Below are positions 12,301-23,836 of a DNA stretch of 64,000 nucleotides, piece after piece; the first letter of the stretch is position 1, and every line of letters begins with the position of its first letter. Origin of the DNA: Coniferiporia sulphurascens (Eukaryota; Basidiomycota; Agaricomycetes; Hymenochaetales; Hymenochaetaceae); NCBI GenBank assembly GCA_002794785.1, contig NBBA01000002.1:1054001-1118000 (forward strand). Reading direction: 5' to 3'. Position numbers and translations under genes: made by a program. The notes under the pieces were generated by a model. It was not told the origin of the DNA and searched no databases. It was given only the letters and a program-made list of their open reading frames with translations.

Positions 12301-12879
12301 CTGCGGCCCCCGCCCGACTCGCCGCGCGACGTCGCGTGGGACGGCGGGCCGCACGACGCGGAGGGTGTGGGCTCCCTCAGCCATAGCCACAGCCACACTC
12401 ATGATCATGACGACGGTACGCCGTACGCAGACGAGATGGACGACGCGGAGGAGGCGGAGCTGGCAGACGCGTTCGAGAGCGCGTACGCGCGTACGAACAC
12501 GAACACGAACGCGAGCGCGACGCGGACGCGTTTAGCGGGGCGGAAGTACCGCAGCCCGCTGCGCATGCAGCATGCGCAGAGCATGCTGCCGTTCCCTGCG
12601 CCCGTGTCGCCTCTTGGGCCCGAGTCCGGGTCCGGGTCGGGATCTAGATTAAGGGAAGAGGAGGAGGAGGGGGAGGGAGAGAAGTCGTCTGCGCGGCACC
12701 GTGACTCGGATGCGCCGCCGCTCTCTCCGCATACGCATACGTATACACGATCCCTTACGACTGCGCGCCGCCCGACGTCGTTGCCTGCTACGGCGGGAGG
12801 GGGCGGGGGCGGGGGCGGGGGCAGCCCTGCGCAGGATCAGGATCAGGATGGGGGTACGAGGCTTTGGGGTTATTTCTAG
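9375..12879 (+). CDS. Large coiled-coil and low-complexity protein
   Basis: Exons 9375-12090 and 12251-12879 join to 1114 residues. The frame is open upstream to a GTG at 9306, but the first ATG is at 9375 (MLRPLSAHSELS). Order of parts: Ser/Gly-rich leader; a Gln-rich tract at about residues 66-103; Pro/Ser-rich linker; two likely coiled coils at about 255-295 (EEAKRLEAERTAAQAQ) and 336-442 (heptads with TREAQALRERVEQAEAERDE); a long disordered Ser/Gly/Asp/Glu region with (DA)n repeats around residues 810-825; and a C-terminal exon with RKYRSPLRMQHAQSMLPF. The block RRRRALSATSRVTAARTRS (about residues 513-531) is basic. Function is unknown; a cytoskeletal or scaffold role is only a guess. 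Many repeats are near-microsatellites, so length probably varies between strains. Confidence 0.75.
12181..12215. repeat. Pyrimidine-rich microsatellite inside the intron
   Basis: CCATAT and CCCATAC hexamer repeats fill much of the single 160-nt intron (12091-12250) of the gene at 9375-12879. The frame is also open through much of it, so intron retention needs transcript data to exclude. Confidence 0.6.
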
Positions 12880-14203
12880 AGCCTAGGCTCGGAGAGGGGG
12901 GGGGTCGTACGTATGTCCTACGTGCGTGCGTGCGTGTTGTGCGTTTTTCGGGTTTTCGCTTTTTTTATTAACGTATCCATTTGTTCCATTTGTTTGTTTG
13001 TTTGTTCATCTGTCTCATCTGTCCCTGAACCTCTTTTCGTCCCTGTCTGTCCGTCTGTCCGTTCGGTCTGTGCTCTAGACTGTCTTCGTACGGCCCTTTT
13101 CCAGCCAGTATTTGCATATACATACATTTACTACTACGGTGTACATCATTATACATGTATATTCCACTTAATTACCTTTTTTTAAACTCTTTGCACTGCT
13201 TTCCCCTCCTCCCCCCTCCTCTTCACTCCCTTCTCTCTTTCTCTTCTCTTCGACTTTTAATGGCTTATCACGTCCCCCGAGTTCCCTTACCACCTGTCTA
13301 ATTCGTCCTGCCCGCCAGTCGGTCCCCTCCCCTTCGTCTTCGTCTTCGTCTTCGTCCCTCACGCTATCGACGCATTAATTGGATATCAGATCATCTCACT
13401 ACAGGGCTACGCAGCCATACCCCACTGCTACCCCCTATCCCCTGAGCAGTCCCCTCTCTTCCCTCCCTTCCCCGCGTTTAGTACCTGATTTTGATTTTGG
13501 TTCACGGCCTGTTTACTTTACTTTACTTTACGTTACGACGTCCGCACTCCGCAGTCGTAGGGATTGTTAGCTGGCCTGTGGCTTGCTTCGGTGTACTGTA
13601 TGTATGGTACATGTACAGTACAACTGCATGTATCTTGTTTGTCTTTTATCTTTCTCTCTTTCTCTCTCTCTCTTCATGTTATTGGTGTTTGCATTCACGC
13701 ACTGTCCAACCCACGACAGACATTAATTCGAATGAGTTTGCCGAATTATGTTGAAAAATAAAGGGCTGGGAACCACCCTTCGCCCTTCGGTACTCCATTT
13801 CGACTTTGCATTACGAGCCATGAATCATGACGGAGTCAGACGGACCCAGTTCTGGAGGAAACGGCACGGCGTATAGTATCATACAGTATATGCACGAAGC
13901 ACTGGCAAGCAGCAGTGGCTTACAAATTGGAGAATATATGCAGTGCCGAACCCGAGGTTACAGAATAATTTTTAGTCTTTGGATCGCACTGAAGTCGGGG
14001 TAGATCAGATCTCACAACGCCCGATTCATCGGTAGGGTCCTCCCGAGTATGGGAATCACTCTACTTTTTAGTCGTAGCGTTGTGAGTCCTAAAACGATCG
14101 GCGTGGGATTTAAGTTGAATCGCATAAGTATCTTCGACTCGGAGGGGAACATCTCTCTACTACCAGTGACTCCTACACACTCGCAACTCCAGATAATTCA
14201 ACT
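12880..14203. other. Intergenic with pyrimidine-rich repeats
   Basis: 3' flank of the low-complexity gene, with T/C-rich stretches, a (CTTCGT)n repeat at about 13332-13356 and an AATAAA at about 13754. The last ~130 bp before 14204 resemble the 5' flanks of the other F-box copies at 16655-16778 and 43831-43960, so this is a duplicated promoter region. No gene was seen. Confidence 0.5.
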
Positions 14204-15960
14204 ATGAGCGCGTCGTCTCAACCCGATCGCCAGATGGGATTTCTGTCGCGATTAGTCGACGATGTACTGCTAAGGATTTTATGTCATTGTGGGATCATCG
14301 ATCTCTTGCGCATTGAGCAGGTGGGTCTCGGACGGAATATATCCTGTTGGTATCACTACATGACCCCTTGACGATTAGACATGCAAATATCTAAGATCAC
14401 TACTAGTTGTAAATCGAGAAGTGTGGTTTGCTGCCATACTCAAGCTACCTCGCGAAGCGAGTCCAAGGATTACCCCGTATCAGACTTCCGAGGAGGCCGA
14501 TTATAGGGAACTTGCCGTGAAGGCGATTCGTGGATACAAGAACTGGACGTCGGAGTACCCAACACCCACATGCCGCCGACCCCTGGACTTATCACTGCCA
14601 AAATTTGTGCGTACCAGTGAGCTCCAAGTTCTCCCTGGTGGGAGATATGTGATCTACATTTTGGAACAAACACTGTATTGGTTTGACGTCGTACAAAATC
14701 AATATGTCGTTAAGCACGAGCTCATTTTTACCGATCCCTTCACTGGCTGTCCTGCATGCGATATGAACTCCGATGGTACATCTGTCAGGACATCCGTCGC
14801 CTTCCAAAGTAGCTCAAGACCGGGTCTACCGAGGTACGTACTGTCTCTGAGGTACTTTTTATCCAGCCACTTTTTCTGATTCAAATAGAGAATTGTTTAT
14901 CGAGTATATGGATATTGATCTCAATCTACGCAATACTAGTCCGTCGCGAATAACCGCGTTCAATTGGCTCGATTTGGAGAGGGCAGCCGAAGTTAGGTCA
15001 ATGATGCCTCGCAACCTCACTCTAGGAAAGGACATCATTCTAGCCTCATTCGAAGGGGAGGACATAGCTAGCCGAATCAGGACGAGAGTGGGAATTCTTA
15101 TCGATCTTGAAAAAAGCTTGATTCTATTTCTGACCTTTAAACTCTGTGTAAGCTCATGTTTTCTGTGACCGAGGACATGCGCTGATGACACCACTTTAAT
15201 AGGAGTCGGATGGGGACCAATATTTGCCCATTCGAGTCGTGAATAGCCACCTTCTTTATTTTTCTGGATGTAGAACATGGAATCCTACCGTTCACGCTGT
15301 TCCTCTATCGTATTTCGAAAAGTCTTGGCAGGAGATCGGCAATTCGAAACATGGGTCAGCCACAAAGTCAGACCTGGACACGGAACCCATTTTTCTTTTG
15401 TCGATTGCAAAATTGAGGCGCCGATCTCTATGCATATAGGGGTTCACAAAGCGACATGGCTGGACCTTGAAACTGCATGTTCTAGAGATCCGACCGTTAC
15501 TTGTTTGTCGCTGATAGATGTGGGACTGTATTCCGACAGAGTCAGCTCCAGTAACGGCGTACAGTTCCCGAGCTTTTTTCATCTGCAATTCTCGGAAAGA
15601 AGGGACCCTTTCAGCGGGGAGTTGTTCGGCCGGTTCGTCTTAGCAGAGGGACCGGCCGAGACACCCGTGGAGTTCCTTTCCAGTCGTATAGAGTGGAAAG
15701 CTTTGCCGTCACGGCATGGGCGTATGGTCGCTTTTACAAAGTCGTCTCCGAACTCCGACTACATGGGGAAGGCGGTCTCCCTCATGCGGGACTCTGCGCA
15801 CTTTACATCACTAACGCATCTCGACTCCAAAGTGGTGCAGCATTTTGCTATGGACTTCTACACCGGTATTGTGATCGTTTGCGTATCACCGAAGAGAGAG
15901 CGGGGTTCTTCTGTTAAATTGTCTCGCCCGACTGAAGTATTCGTCGAGTACTATGATTAG
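14204..15960 (+). pseudogene. F-box protein gene copy, one frameshift in last exon
   Basis: Exons 14204-14320, 14379-14833, 14889-15147 and 15203-15960 match, intron for intron, the intact paralog at 42063-43830. The first exon encodes MSASSQPDRQMGFLSRLVDD then ILCHCGIIDLLRIEQ, an F-box-like start. LPGGRYVIYI and a FDVV strand follow in exon 2, and the protein should end FVEYYD. Near 15347 (after EKSWQEIGNS) one base is missing compared with the paralogs, which read TWVSHKV at that point. The frame then runs to a stop at 15439, while the correct sense continues in the next frame to 15960. All splice sites look intact, so the loss is recent, or it is a single-base error in the sequence. Confidence 0.8.
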
Positions 15961-16778
15961 ACACCCTCGAATTCGGTTATCTCATTTTTATCCTGTCCAG
16001 CAGATGAAGCAGCGCCAAGCGAGTCTGAACCACTGCATGACAGCCTGAGACAAGTCGATCCGGAAGAGTTGCTGAGTTTGGGCGAGAAATGGACCATGAA
16101 ATTATAAATACCTGGTCGCCTGCGCCCCCCGCGCCGTATCGAATTCCCTTTATGGATCATAACGGACTCAATTCTGGGGGAACTGCCAGCCCCGAATCGA
16201 TCCACACATTCAAGTTCATCGTAATACTAATTACGAGATACGTGGTGATTACAATAATTCGGAACTTGGGCATTTTCCTAGGGCAAGATATGCAATGCTC
16301 ATTCAGGGTAAGTACTGATTAAAACCATTGCTACACACTAGCTTAAAAGTCATTAGGGGGTGAAGCCCTCCAGATATCCGGTTAGGGGCTGCCAAAAAGC
16401 TAGATTAGTTAGCAGGGGCGCGGTGGCTGTGTGTCTCCCTCTCCGTGAGAACATGCTCCTGTCCCTTGCTCAACTAGGATTAAGTCGACGTAGGATAGTT
16501 TTGCCTCCCCACATATACATTAACATATTTTGATGTGGCAGCTTCACCTCTGAGTCTCCACTCTATGTGGGCTCCCCACATGTATTTAACATAGTTTATT
16601 TCAATATACCAATGCGTACTGATTAGTAATTCAAGATACTGCGGCTATCATTCTGTCCCGGGCTATGAGTCCTACGTAAAACGACCGGCGTGCCCATTGC
16701 AGTTGAATCGCATCTGCGAGGGGGAATCTCTCTACGAGCAACGACTCATACACGTTCACATCTCCAGGAGGTTTTACT
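15961..16778. other. Intergenic between tandem F-box copies
   Basis: No gene seen. The final ~125 bp resemble the 5' flank of the copy at 14204, including GAGTCCTA, GTTGAATCGCAT and the run up to ATGAGCGC, which marks a duplicated promoter region. Confidence 0.5.
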
Positions 16779-18550
16779 ATGAGCGCACCGTCTCAAACCT
16801 GTCGTCGGAATATGGGCCTTCTGTCACAATTAGTCGATGATGCTCTAATAAGGATTCTCCGTTGTCGTGATGCCATTGATCTCTTACGCATTGAACGGGT
16901 GAGTCTCAAATCGAACATATTCTGTTAGTATCACTACGTGACCTCTTGAAAACTTCCTCCACATCGAGTAGACATGCGGGGACCTGAAATCACTAGTCGC
17001 GAAACGAGAAGTGTGGCTTGCTGCCATACGCAGGCTACCTCGCGAGGCCAGTCTAGGCATTGCCCCGTATCAGACTTACGAGGACACCGATTTACGAGAA
17101 CTCGTTCTGAAGGCGATTCGTGGATACAAAAACTGGACATCGAAGCATCCAAAACCCTTACGTCGCCGTCTCCTGGACTTATCGCCGGTAATACGTATGC
17201 GCAGGCTCCGGCTTCTTCCTGGAGGGAGATATATGGTCTATTTTACTGGACAGACTCTGTGTTGCTTTGACGTCGTCAAAAATCAATACGTCATTAGATA
17301 CAGCCCGAGGGTCGCCGTCTCCTCAATTATGTGTACGATATGAACTTTGATGGGAGATCTGTCAGGACATTCATCACCTCCGAGTCTGAGAATGAGCCAG
17401 GACCGGGCCAGCCGAGGTGTGTATCGACGTATCGCCGTATACTCATTTTTTATACTTTTTCTAATTAATTTAGAGAAATGATATTCGAGTATATCGACAT
17501 TGATCTTAATCTATGCATGAACAGTCCGTCACATAGAATCGTGCTGGATCAGTCTGATTTAGCAAGAGCAGCCAAAGTTACTTGTTTAGGGATGATTCGC
17601 AATTCTACCTCAAGAAAGGACATCCTTTTTACTTCGTTTGAAGGGCGGGACATAATTGACTGGACCATGGTGAGAGGGGGTATCTTTATCGACTTTGATA
17701 AAGGGTTGATCCTAATTCTCACCTTCAAACACTGTGTAAGTTCGTGTTTTTGTGGCTGAGTCATATGCTGACGACGCTTAATTCATAGGACTCGGCTGGT
17801 GATCATAAATTGTTCACCTGTGTCGCGAGTAACCACCTTCTTTATTTTTCCGGGCGCACGACAGGGAATCCTACCATCCACGCTGTTCCTCTTTCGTATT
17901 TCGACAACTCTTGGCAAGATATTAGTAACCCGGCAACATGGGTCAGCCACAAGGTCAAAGCCGGGCACGGCACACACTTCTCTTTTGTCGATCACACACT
18001 TGAAGCGCCGGTTCGCATGCATGCACAGGTCCACCCCGGGTCTTGGTTGGATGTTGAAATTGCGCGTTCTAGAGATCCCACAATTACTTGTGTGTCGCTG
18101 ATAGACGTGGGAATCTCCTATGACGGCCCCGACTCTGATGCGCTTAGCAAATCAAAGAGCTTTTTCCATCTGCAATTCTCGGAAAGCAGAAACCAACTAA
18201 GCGGGGAGCTGTTCTGTCAATTCAGCATGACAGAGCGACCAACCATGATGCCCATGAAGTCTCTTTCCGACAGAAATGGGGTACTGGAAGCTCTGCCATC
18301 GCGACATGGGCGTATGTTCGCTCTCATCTTCAGGTCGTCGTGGCCCAACCGCACGGGGGAGGCGGTATCCCTCCTGAGGGACTCCGTAGTTTTTACGCCG
18401 CTAAAACATCTCAAGTCTACAGTCAATAGCTTCGTCATAGACTTCTACACCGGTACTGTTATCGTTCACACAGCACCGAAAGAACCGGGTTTGGGGGGTT
18501 CTATTTTATTTCCGGGCCCTACTGGTGTCTTTGTAGAGTATTATGATTAA
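16779..18550 (+). pseudogene. F-box protein gene copy, frameshift in exon 2
   Basis: Exons 16779-16898, 16972-17416, 17474-17735 and 17789-18550 follow the same plan as the copy just upstream and the intact paralog at 42063-43830. Exon 1 encodes MSAPSQTCRRNMGLLSQLVD. After DVVKNQYVI in exon 2 the frame slips: between about 17297 and 17326 one base is missing relative to the paralog, giving a stop at 17341-17343, while the sense continues in another frame as YVYDMNFDG. The rest, to the FVEYYD ending, is open. It differs from the upstream copy in the position of its break, so the two lost function independently. Confidence 0.8.
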
Positions 18551-19511
18551 ACGCCCTCGAGTCTGGTTATCTCATTTTTCTGTTCTCTCCAGCGGTGCCA
18601 GAAGTTGTTCCAGATGTATCTAAGGATATTAAAGGTTGTAACTGTTGCTGCGTAGACTTGGCCGAAAGAACGCCCGAATCCGTTATACAATGGTCTTTCT
18701 CTGAAAGATGTAGCCTGAATGCGACGTGATACCACAGTACTGGCGGGAGATCCTCAAACCTGAGACTTGAACTAATCACCAGTCTCTCAGGGACGGCACC
18801 TATTTCGTTTTACTCCTTCCTCCATCATTTCTGTGCCGATTTCAACTATTATTTTTCAAGGTGAAACTGACATCCACAAAAAAATTTAAGCCCGTGGCAA
18901 GTCAGCCATCTATATAAGCAATAATGATAGGGTCAGCTGCTCTGGCAGGGCCTGATACCTTTCTTGGATTGAGTTTTTCATGTTATGGACTGCAAAATCA
19001 TGAAGATGGGGTTTGACTATTCCGCCGTGCGGTTCGAGCGTCACAACAGCTCCTTGGGTGACTGGCTATATATTTCCAGGCAGCCCTCCTTGTGCGTGAG
19101 CGAAGGAACGGTACGAATCGCCCCTGCCGCTTCATATGCGAGCCGCACGGACGCTTAGTGCGCCTTCTTGTTATCCTGATCTTTCAAATCGGCGAAACAA
19201 AGACGGACGTAGTACCCAGTAGAGACAAGGAGAGGCATGAAAACGACACCAACAAGAGCAAGCTTTCACTGGAAGGCGACCTTAGTAATGGCATTTGGAA
19301 ATTATTGTCGCAACACACTTCTGAGGATTGTTTCTTAAGCTAGCAGTCAGAGAATCGGACATTTGCATTCTCCTAGGCCACATGACTAATCCAGCTTATG
19401 TTCTGGAAAAAGAACCTTTATTGGCAGACCTTCACCGAGTTTGATTATCCCATTCTCAATTGAAAAGCCTGTAATACGTAAATTCTGAGTCAGAGGCTAA
19501 GTTCCTAGCCC
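18551..19511. other. Intergenic, holds copy 2 of a short repeat
   Basis: No gene seen. Bases 18920-18980 repeat the segment at 2376-2450 (AATAATGATAGGG, then CTGGCAGGG). Confidence 0.5.
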
Positions 19512-20698
19512 TCACAGCTCCGCCTTAGCAAGGCGCTCTGAGCCAGCGTTTCCGATGACCGTGAACGCCGCACCGATGGGCGTGTGTGCAGTCGTCGCCC
19601 CCGCCGCGGGCGGAAGGCGCGCAGAGCCGAGGTGGCCGGCGCGCGTCATTGATTTGGCGAGTGTGGCGACCTAGTTGAAATTGAGCAAGGGGGCAGAGGA
19701 GAGGGAAGGAGAGGGGGGAAAGATAGGGGGGATTAGGTAAATGTGTTAGAATCAAAACGCGGTTGTGAGTGAGTGAAGCGGGATACGTACGTCTACCTGC
19801 AAGCTTGAGAAGAAGTGGGATGCCACGTTCATGACCGGGCTAAGTGAGATAGAAAATAGCGTGTCAGAGTGGCAAACCAGACCTATGTTTGAAATCAAAT
19901 GTGCTCACGCGGCCAGCGACTCTGCAAGGCGTGAGTTCGACCTCTCGGCGTTTGCGAGATAGCCGGGGCGGAAGACGATCGTATCGGCGTAGCCGAGCCC
20001 GGCGAGTTCGTTCTCTGTCAAACCTTTACTCCTGGAATTCGTGATATGGGAAAGTTGGTTAAATTGAGTGGAGAACACAAGAAGGTTCGGGGCATGCACC
20101 TTGGATAGAGAAGGGAGGAGTTGGCGTTGGCGAGGTTAGCCTTTCAGAGCCTTGTTAGCTCCTAGTATACATGCACTTCTTTGCATGGCGCACCGAGCAA
20201 TAAACAATCCGTTGCTCGTGAGTGGGGTCGTTCGACTTGGCTGCCCGCGCAGAGTTCACAACGTATCTGTAAACACGGTATAAGTCTCACTTGCGCCCAC
20301 ATGCTTCGCGAACAACTCACTCGCGATCTATCTTTTCAAACGCTGCCGCACTACCCGCTGCAGCTTTCGTCGTGCCCATCCTGCACCGCGCTCCGTCAGA
20401 CCCGAGCATTTAAACAAGGCAAGCGGTATCCGGCGCATAGCGGCATACGTCATGCATGTACGTACGTGATGACAACAACGTCCCAACGACCCTCGCTCAG
20501 GCCTGCTTCGGCGATGCGATCGAAGTCGACTGTGCGTTGCTCGAGCTTTCCCTGCGCCCCGGGCAAGTCGGTGAGTGCAGTGACGCGCCGGCCGGCCTCG
20601 CAGACGCGCGTGTATTCGCCCGAAGCGAGCAGCTCGCGCAGGACGTGCTTCCCGACTGCACCTGTTGCGCCGAGGAGGAGCGCCGATTTTCCAGACAT
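19512..20698 (-). CDS. HTATIP2/FMP52-like NAD(P)-binding oxidoreductase, copy A
   Basis: Seven exons: 20466-20698, 20321-20380, 20194-20266, 20100-20140, 19909-20031, 19791-19839 and 19512-19670, giving 245 residues. The start MSGKSALLLGATGAVGKHVL carries a Rossmann-type G-x-x-G-x-x-G nucleotide site. Further marks of the TIP30/FMP52 atypical short-chain dehydrogenase group are MGTTKAAAGSAAAFEKIDRE, QRIVYCS, and YPRSK, a Y-x-x-x-K catalytic pair near residues 134-138, then YADTIVFRPGYL. Substrate unknown; fungal FMP52 proteins are mitochondrial-membrane associated, a family inference. Exon lengths are identical in the two copies upstream, so splicing is well supported. No inactivating change was found. 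A TATA-like TTTATAAT lies about 100 bp upstream. Confidence 0.88.
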
Positions 20699-21761
20699 CT
20701 GTCGAGTGTTTTGTGTGTATGAAGAAAAGGGAGAGAGTAGGAGGGAAGAGTGTGCTTAAGGAGGAGGTGGCGGATGGGAGTACTTGTATTTGGAATTATA
20801 AAGCCATGGTGACCGTCGGTCACGGTCGCGTCGTCAGCCGTTACGCAGCGGCGGCGCGTCTGCCGAACTGAAACGCGGCCACCGTCTTTCGCCGTCCCCT
20901 CTCACGATTCCCGACCTCATCCTTCTTCATTTATTTATTTATTTCTAGTGCAAACAAAGGGGACTATGTGCCGTTCTTGCAACGTCTCTCTGTATATTTC
21001 CGGTAGATACTAGACTCTGATTTCAAGCATGGCTCACGGGACGGGCCGGAAGCTTAGAATAGCAAGAGTCCGTGGGACCGCATAACCACATACAGAATAA
21101 TTACATAAGTAAATTGCCGGAGACTGCAGCCCTGACAAGGCCGAGTGCGTCGATCCATTTGATCGACGCTCCGTCATTAGCTTCCGCGTCCATGTGCCTT
21201 CAAGCGGGGGCTAACACCTCTGCAGGAAGTCCAATTAATGGATTGGCCTCATCGGTGTCTTGATTGCGTCTGTATCCTGAATAAACTCCTCTGTTCTATG
21301 CAACGGAGACTTGCAGTATCAATACATCTGTTTATGTCCATCGCTCGCCATAGAGCTCAACTATGGCGTGCTTGAACGTAACCAACTCACGTACAGTTAT
21401 CGAAAAGAGCAATCTACCCCTTATAGCCTATAAACCTACCTATTGTGTCCTGTGCCCCTTGCCTTCGTTTCGTTCCTCACACTTTATGCCTTCGACGCAT
21501 GATCACCATAGGTCTCCGCGGGGTAGAGCAAAGCCATCAGCAGTGGATATGATAGTTTTAAAGTATTTTGCTTCTGGATGAAGGATAACCTCAATGGACA
21601 AGACAAGCCCAATGTACTCTAGAGTGGTTGACAATTATAATCCACAGTCCAAGAAAACAAGAAAGCAAGGAATACAAAAGCAAGCTAAATAATAGAGAGC
21701 GCCAAGTGCATACTGGAACAGCGGGCTAGGAGCGCAATGCGCCGGAGACGCTCCAAACAGC
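20699..21761. other. Intergenic, part of tandem duplication unit
   Basis: No gene seen. Bases around 21005-21235 match 23125-23405 (for example GCATGGCTCACGGG against GCACAGCTCATGGG, and the shared word GCGGGGGCTA), so the spacers were duplicated together with the oxidoreductase genes. Confidence 0.6.
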
Positions 21762-22908
21762 TCACAAATCCGCCTTAGCGAGGCGCTCCGCACCGACGTT
21801 CTCAACGACTGTGAGCGCTGCCCCGCCGGGTGTGTGCGTAGTCGTCGCCGCGATCGCAGGTGGAAGGCGTGCGGAGCCGAGGTAGCCGGCGCGCGTTATA
21901 GACTTGGCAAGGGTTGGGACCTGAATGGAAGTTAAGCTTGGACGATGGGTGCATGTAGGTGAAGTAGGCACGTACATCTATTAGCATGCCCGAGGAGAAG
22001 AAGGATGCGAGCTTCATGACCGGGCTGAGTAGGATAGAGATCGGTGTGTCAGAGAGAGTATACTCGCTTTTTTTTGTCGGATTAGCGGATTTGGATGTTG
22101 CTTACGCTATTACCGACTCCGTGAAACGAACGTGCGGCCTGCCGGCGTTTGCGAGGTAGCCGGGACGGAGAGCGATCGTGTCGGCGTAACCAAGATCGGC
22201 GAGACCGTTTTCTGTCATGCCTTTGCTCCTAGAGAATGCAGCGTAGATAGGTTAGGCAGAGACCGAAAGACTGTAGTGGGCTGCGCACCTTATGTAGAGA
22301 AAGGGGGAATTGGCGTTGGCGAGAATGGTCTAACGGGGTTATATCGAGCGGAATTGAGATACATTTAGCTCCCCAATATGTGTATGGTCGTAAGTGTAGA
22401 ACGCACAGAACAGTAAACGAGTCTTTGCTCATGTGTCGGGTCATCCGACTTGGCCGCCCGTGCAGCGCTTAGTACGTATCTGCGACCGACGCGTCTTCAG
22501 CACCCGTGTGCACGAGACTCGGTTGGAAGAAGCGAACTCACTCGCGATCAATCTTCTCAAACACCTCTGCACTCCCCGCAGCAGCCCTCGACGTCCCCAT
22601 CCTGCGCCATGCACATTCCGTCAGTCTCGGGGTTCATCAAAACAGAATCCGGCACCTCCGTCCCGCACTACGTACGTGATGATGACGACGTCCCAACGAT
22701 CCTCGCTCAGACCTGCCTCGGTAATGCGTTCAAAGTCGACTGTACGCTGCTCGAGCTTTCCCTGCGCGCCCGGAAGGTCGGCAAGTGGGGTGACGCGTCG
22801 ACCGGCCTCGCAGACGCGCGTGTATTCGCCCGAGGCGAGCACTTCGCGCAGGACGTGCTTCCCGACTGCACCTGTTGCGCCGAGGAGGAGTGCTGATCTT
22901 CCTGACAT
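21762..22908 (-). CDS. HTATIP2/FMP52-like NAD(P)-binding oxidoreductase, copy B
   Basis: Seven exons: 22676-22908, 22542-22601, 22407-22479, 22289-22329, 22106-22228, 21976-22024 and 21762-21920, total 738 nt, 245 residues. Landmarks: GATGAVGKH at residues 10-18, MGTSRAAAGSAEVFEKIDRE at 79-98, YVLSAARAAKS, QRLVYCS, and Y134-I-R-S-K138 as the likely Y-x-x-x-K pair, then YADTIALRPGYLANAGRP. The last exon ends VENVGAERLAKADL. Every exon has the same length as in copies A and C. The 41-nt and 49-nt exons would be missed by a simple open-frame search. No disabling change was found. A paralog in an array may differ in regulation or substrate, but nothing in the sequence shows which. Confidence 0.9.
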
Positions 22909-23836
22909 TCAAGTTTCTGTATGATTTGTTTGTGTGTGTGATAAAGAGAAAGTGGGGAAAGGGAGTGCTTGAAGACCGGGGTTTTTGTAGTCTGCGGCAG
23001 CCGTCGGCCACGGTCGTGTCGTCAGTCATTACGCGGCAACGGCGCGTCTGCCGAATGCAAACGCAGCCGACTCCCGTCCTTCCCTCCCACGCTTGTTCCT
23101 TTTTATGCTTTTACTTCTGTTTTCTCTGCAGTAGACCGTGATTTTAAGCACAGCTCATGGGCTGGGTCAGGACTTTAGAAAATGGCAAAATAATGAAACA
23201 AGTCATACCATGAGTATTCATCGCTGGTCTCGGCAGCGTCCGTGTCGTTCGGGAGTAAAGTTTGCCCATAGAACCACGTGACCACAAAATAGAATTGAAG
23301 TTATTGAAGACCCTGCAGCCGGCCGATCCCGGTGATCGACGTTCGGTTAACTTCCGCGTCTAGACCTGTCTCCGCATGCGGGGGCTAGCTTCCTTTGCAG
23401 GAAGCTTATTGGTCCCCTAGGCTGTCTCCATCGAGAACGTGATTGTATGTCTGCATTCACAGAGAAAGATGCTGCTTGATCCACATGAAGAGTTTTATGC
23501 GGGACTCTTTTGTTTTAAACTACCAAGAATATATAACTAATGTGCAAATGAGAACTTCTTCGGTCTGTATGCGTCGTCCAAGATAGGTAAATACATCCCT
23601 AATCGCCTCAAAACTGTAAGTACTTTCCTAAGATTCTATACTAGGTTTAAGTCGTTTTTGATCACTTCCGTCAGATGCAAAGAGGTCAAGAGACAAGGAT
23701 GACAATCACATACGACCGAATCATAGGAGCAGGAAAAAGTGAAGCAGAAAATCAAACCTACATAATGCACCACGCCCAGTACACACGAGACTAGAGTAAA
23801 CCAGAAAAGCAGCACGCCAGACCCGCTCCATGCGGC
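22909..23836. other. Intergenic, part of tandem duplication unit
   Basis: No gene seen. Shares segments with 21005-21235, as described for the neighbouring spacer. Confidence 0.6.
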
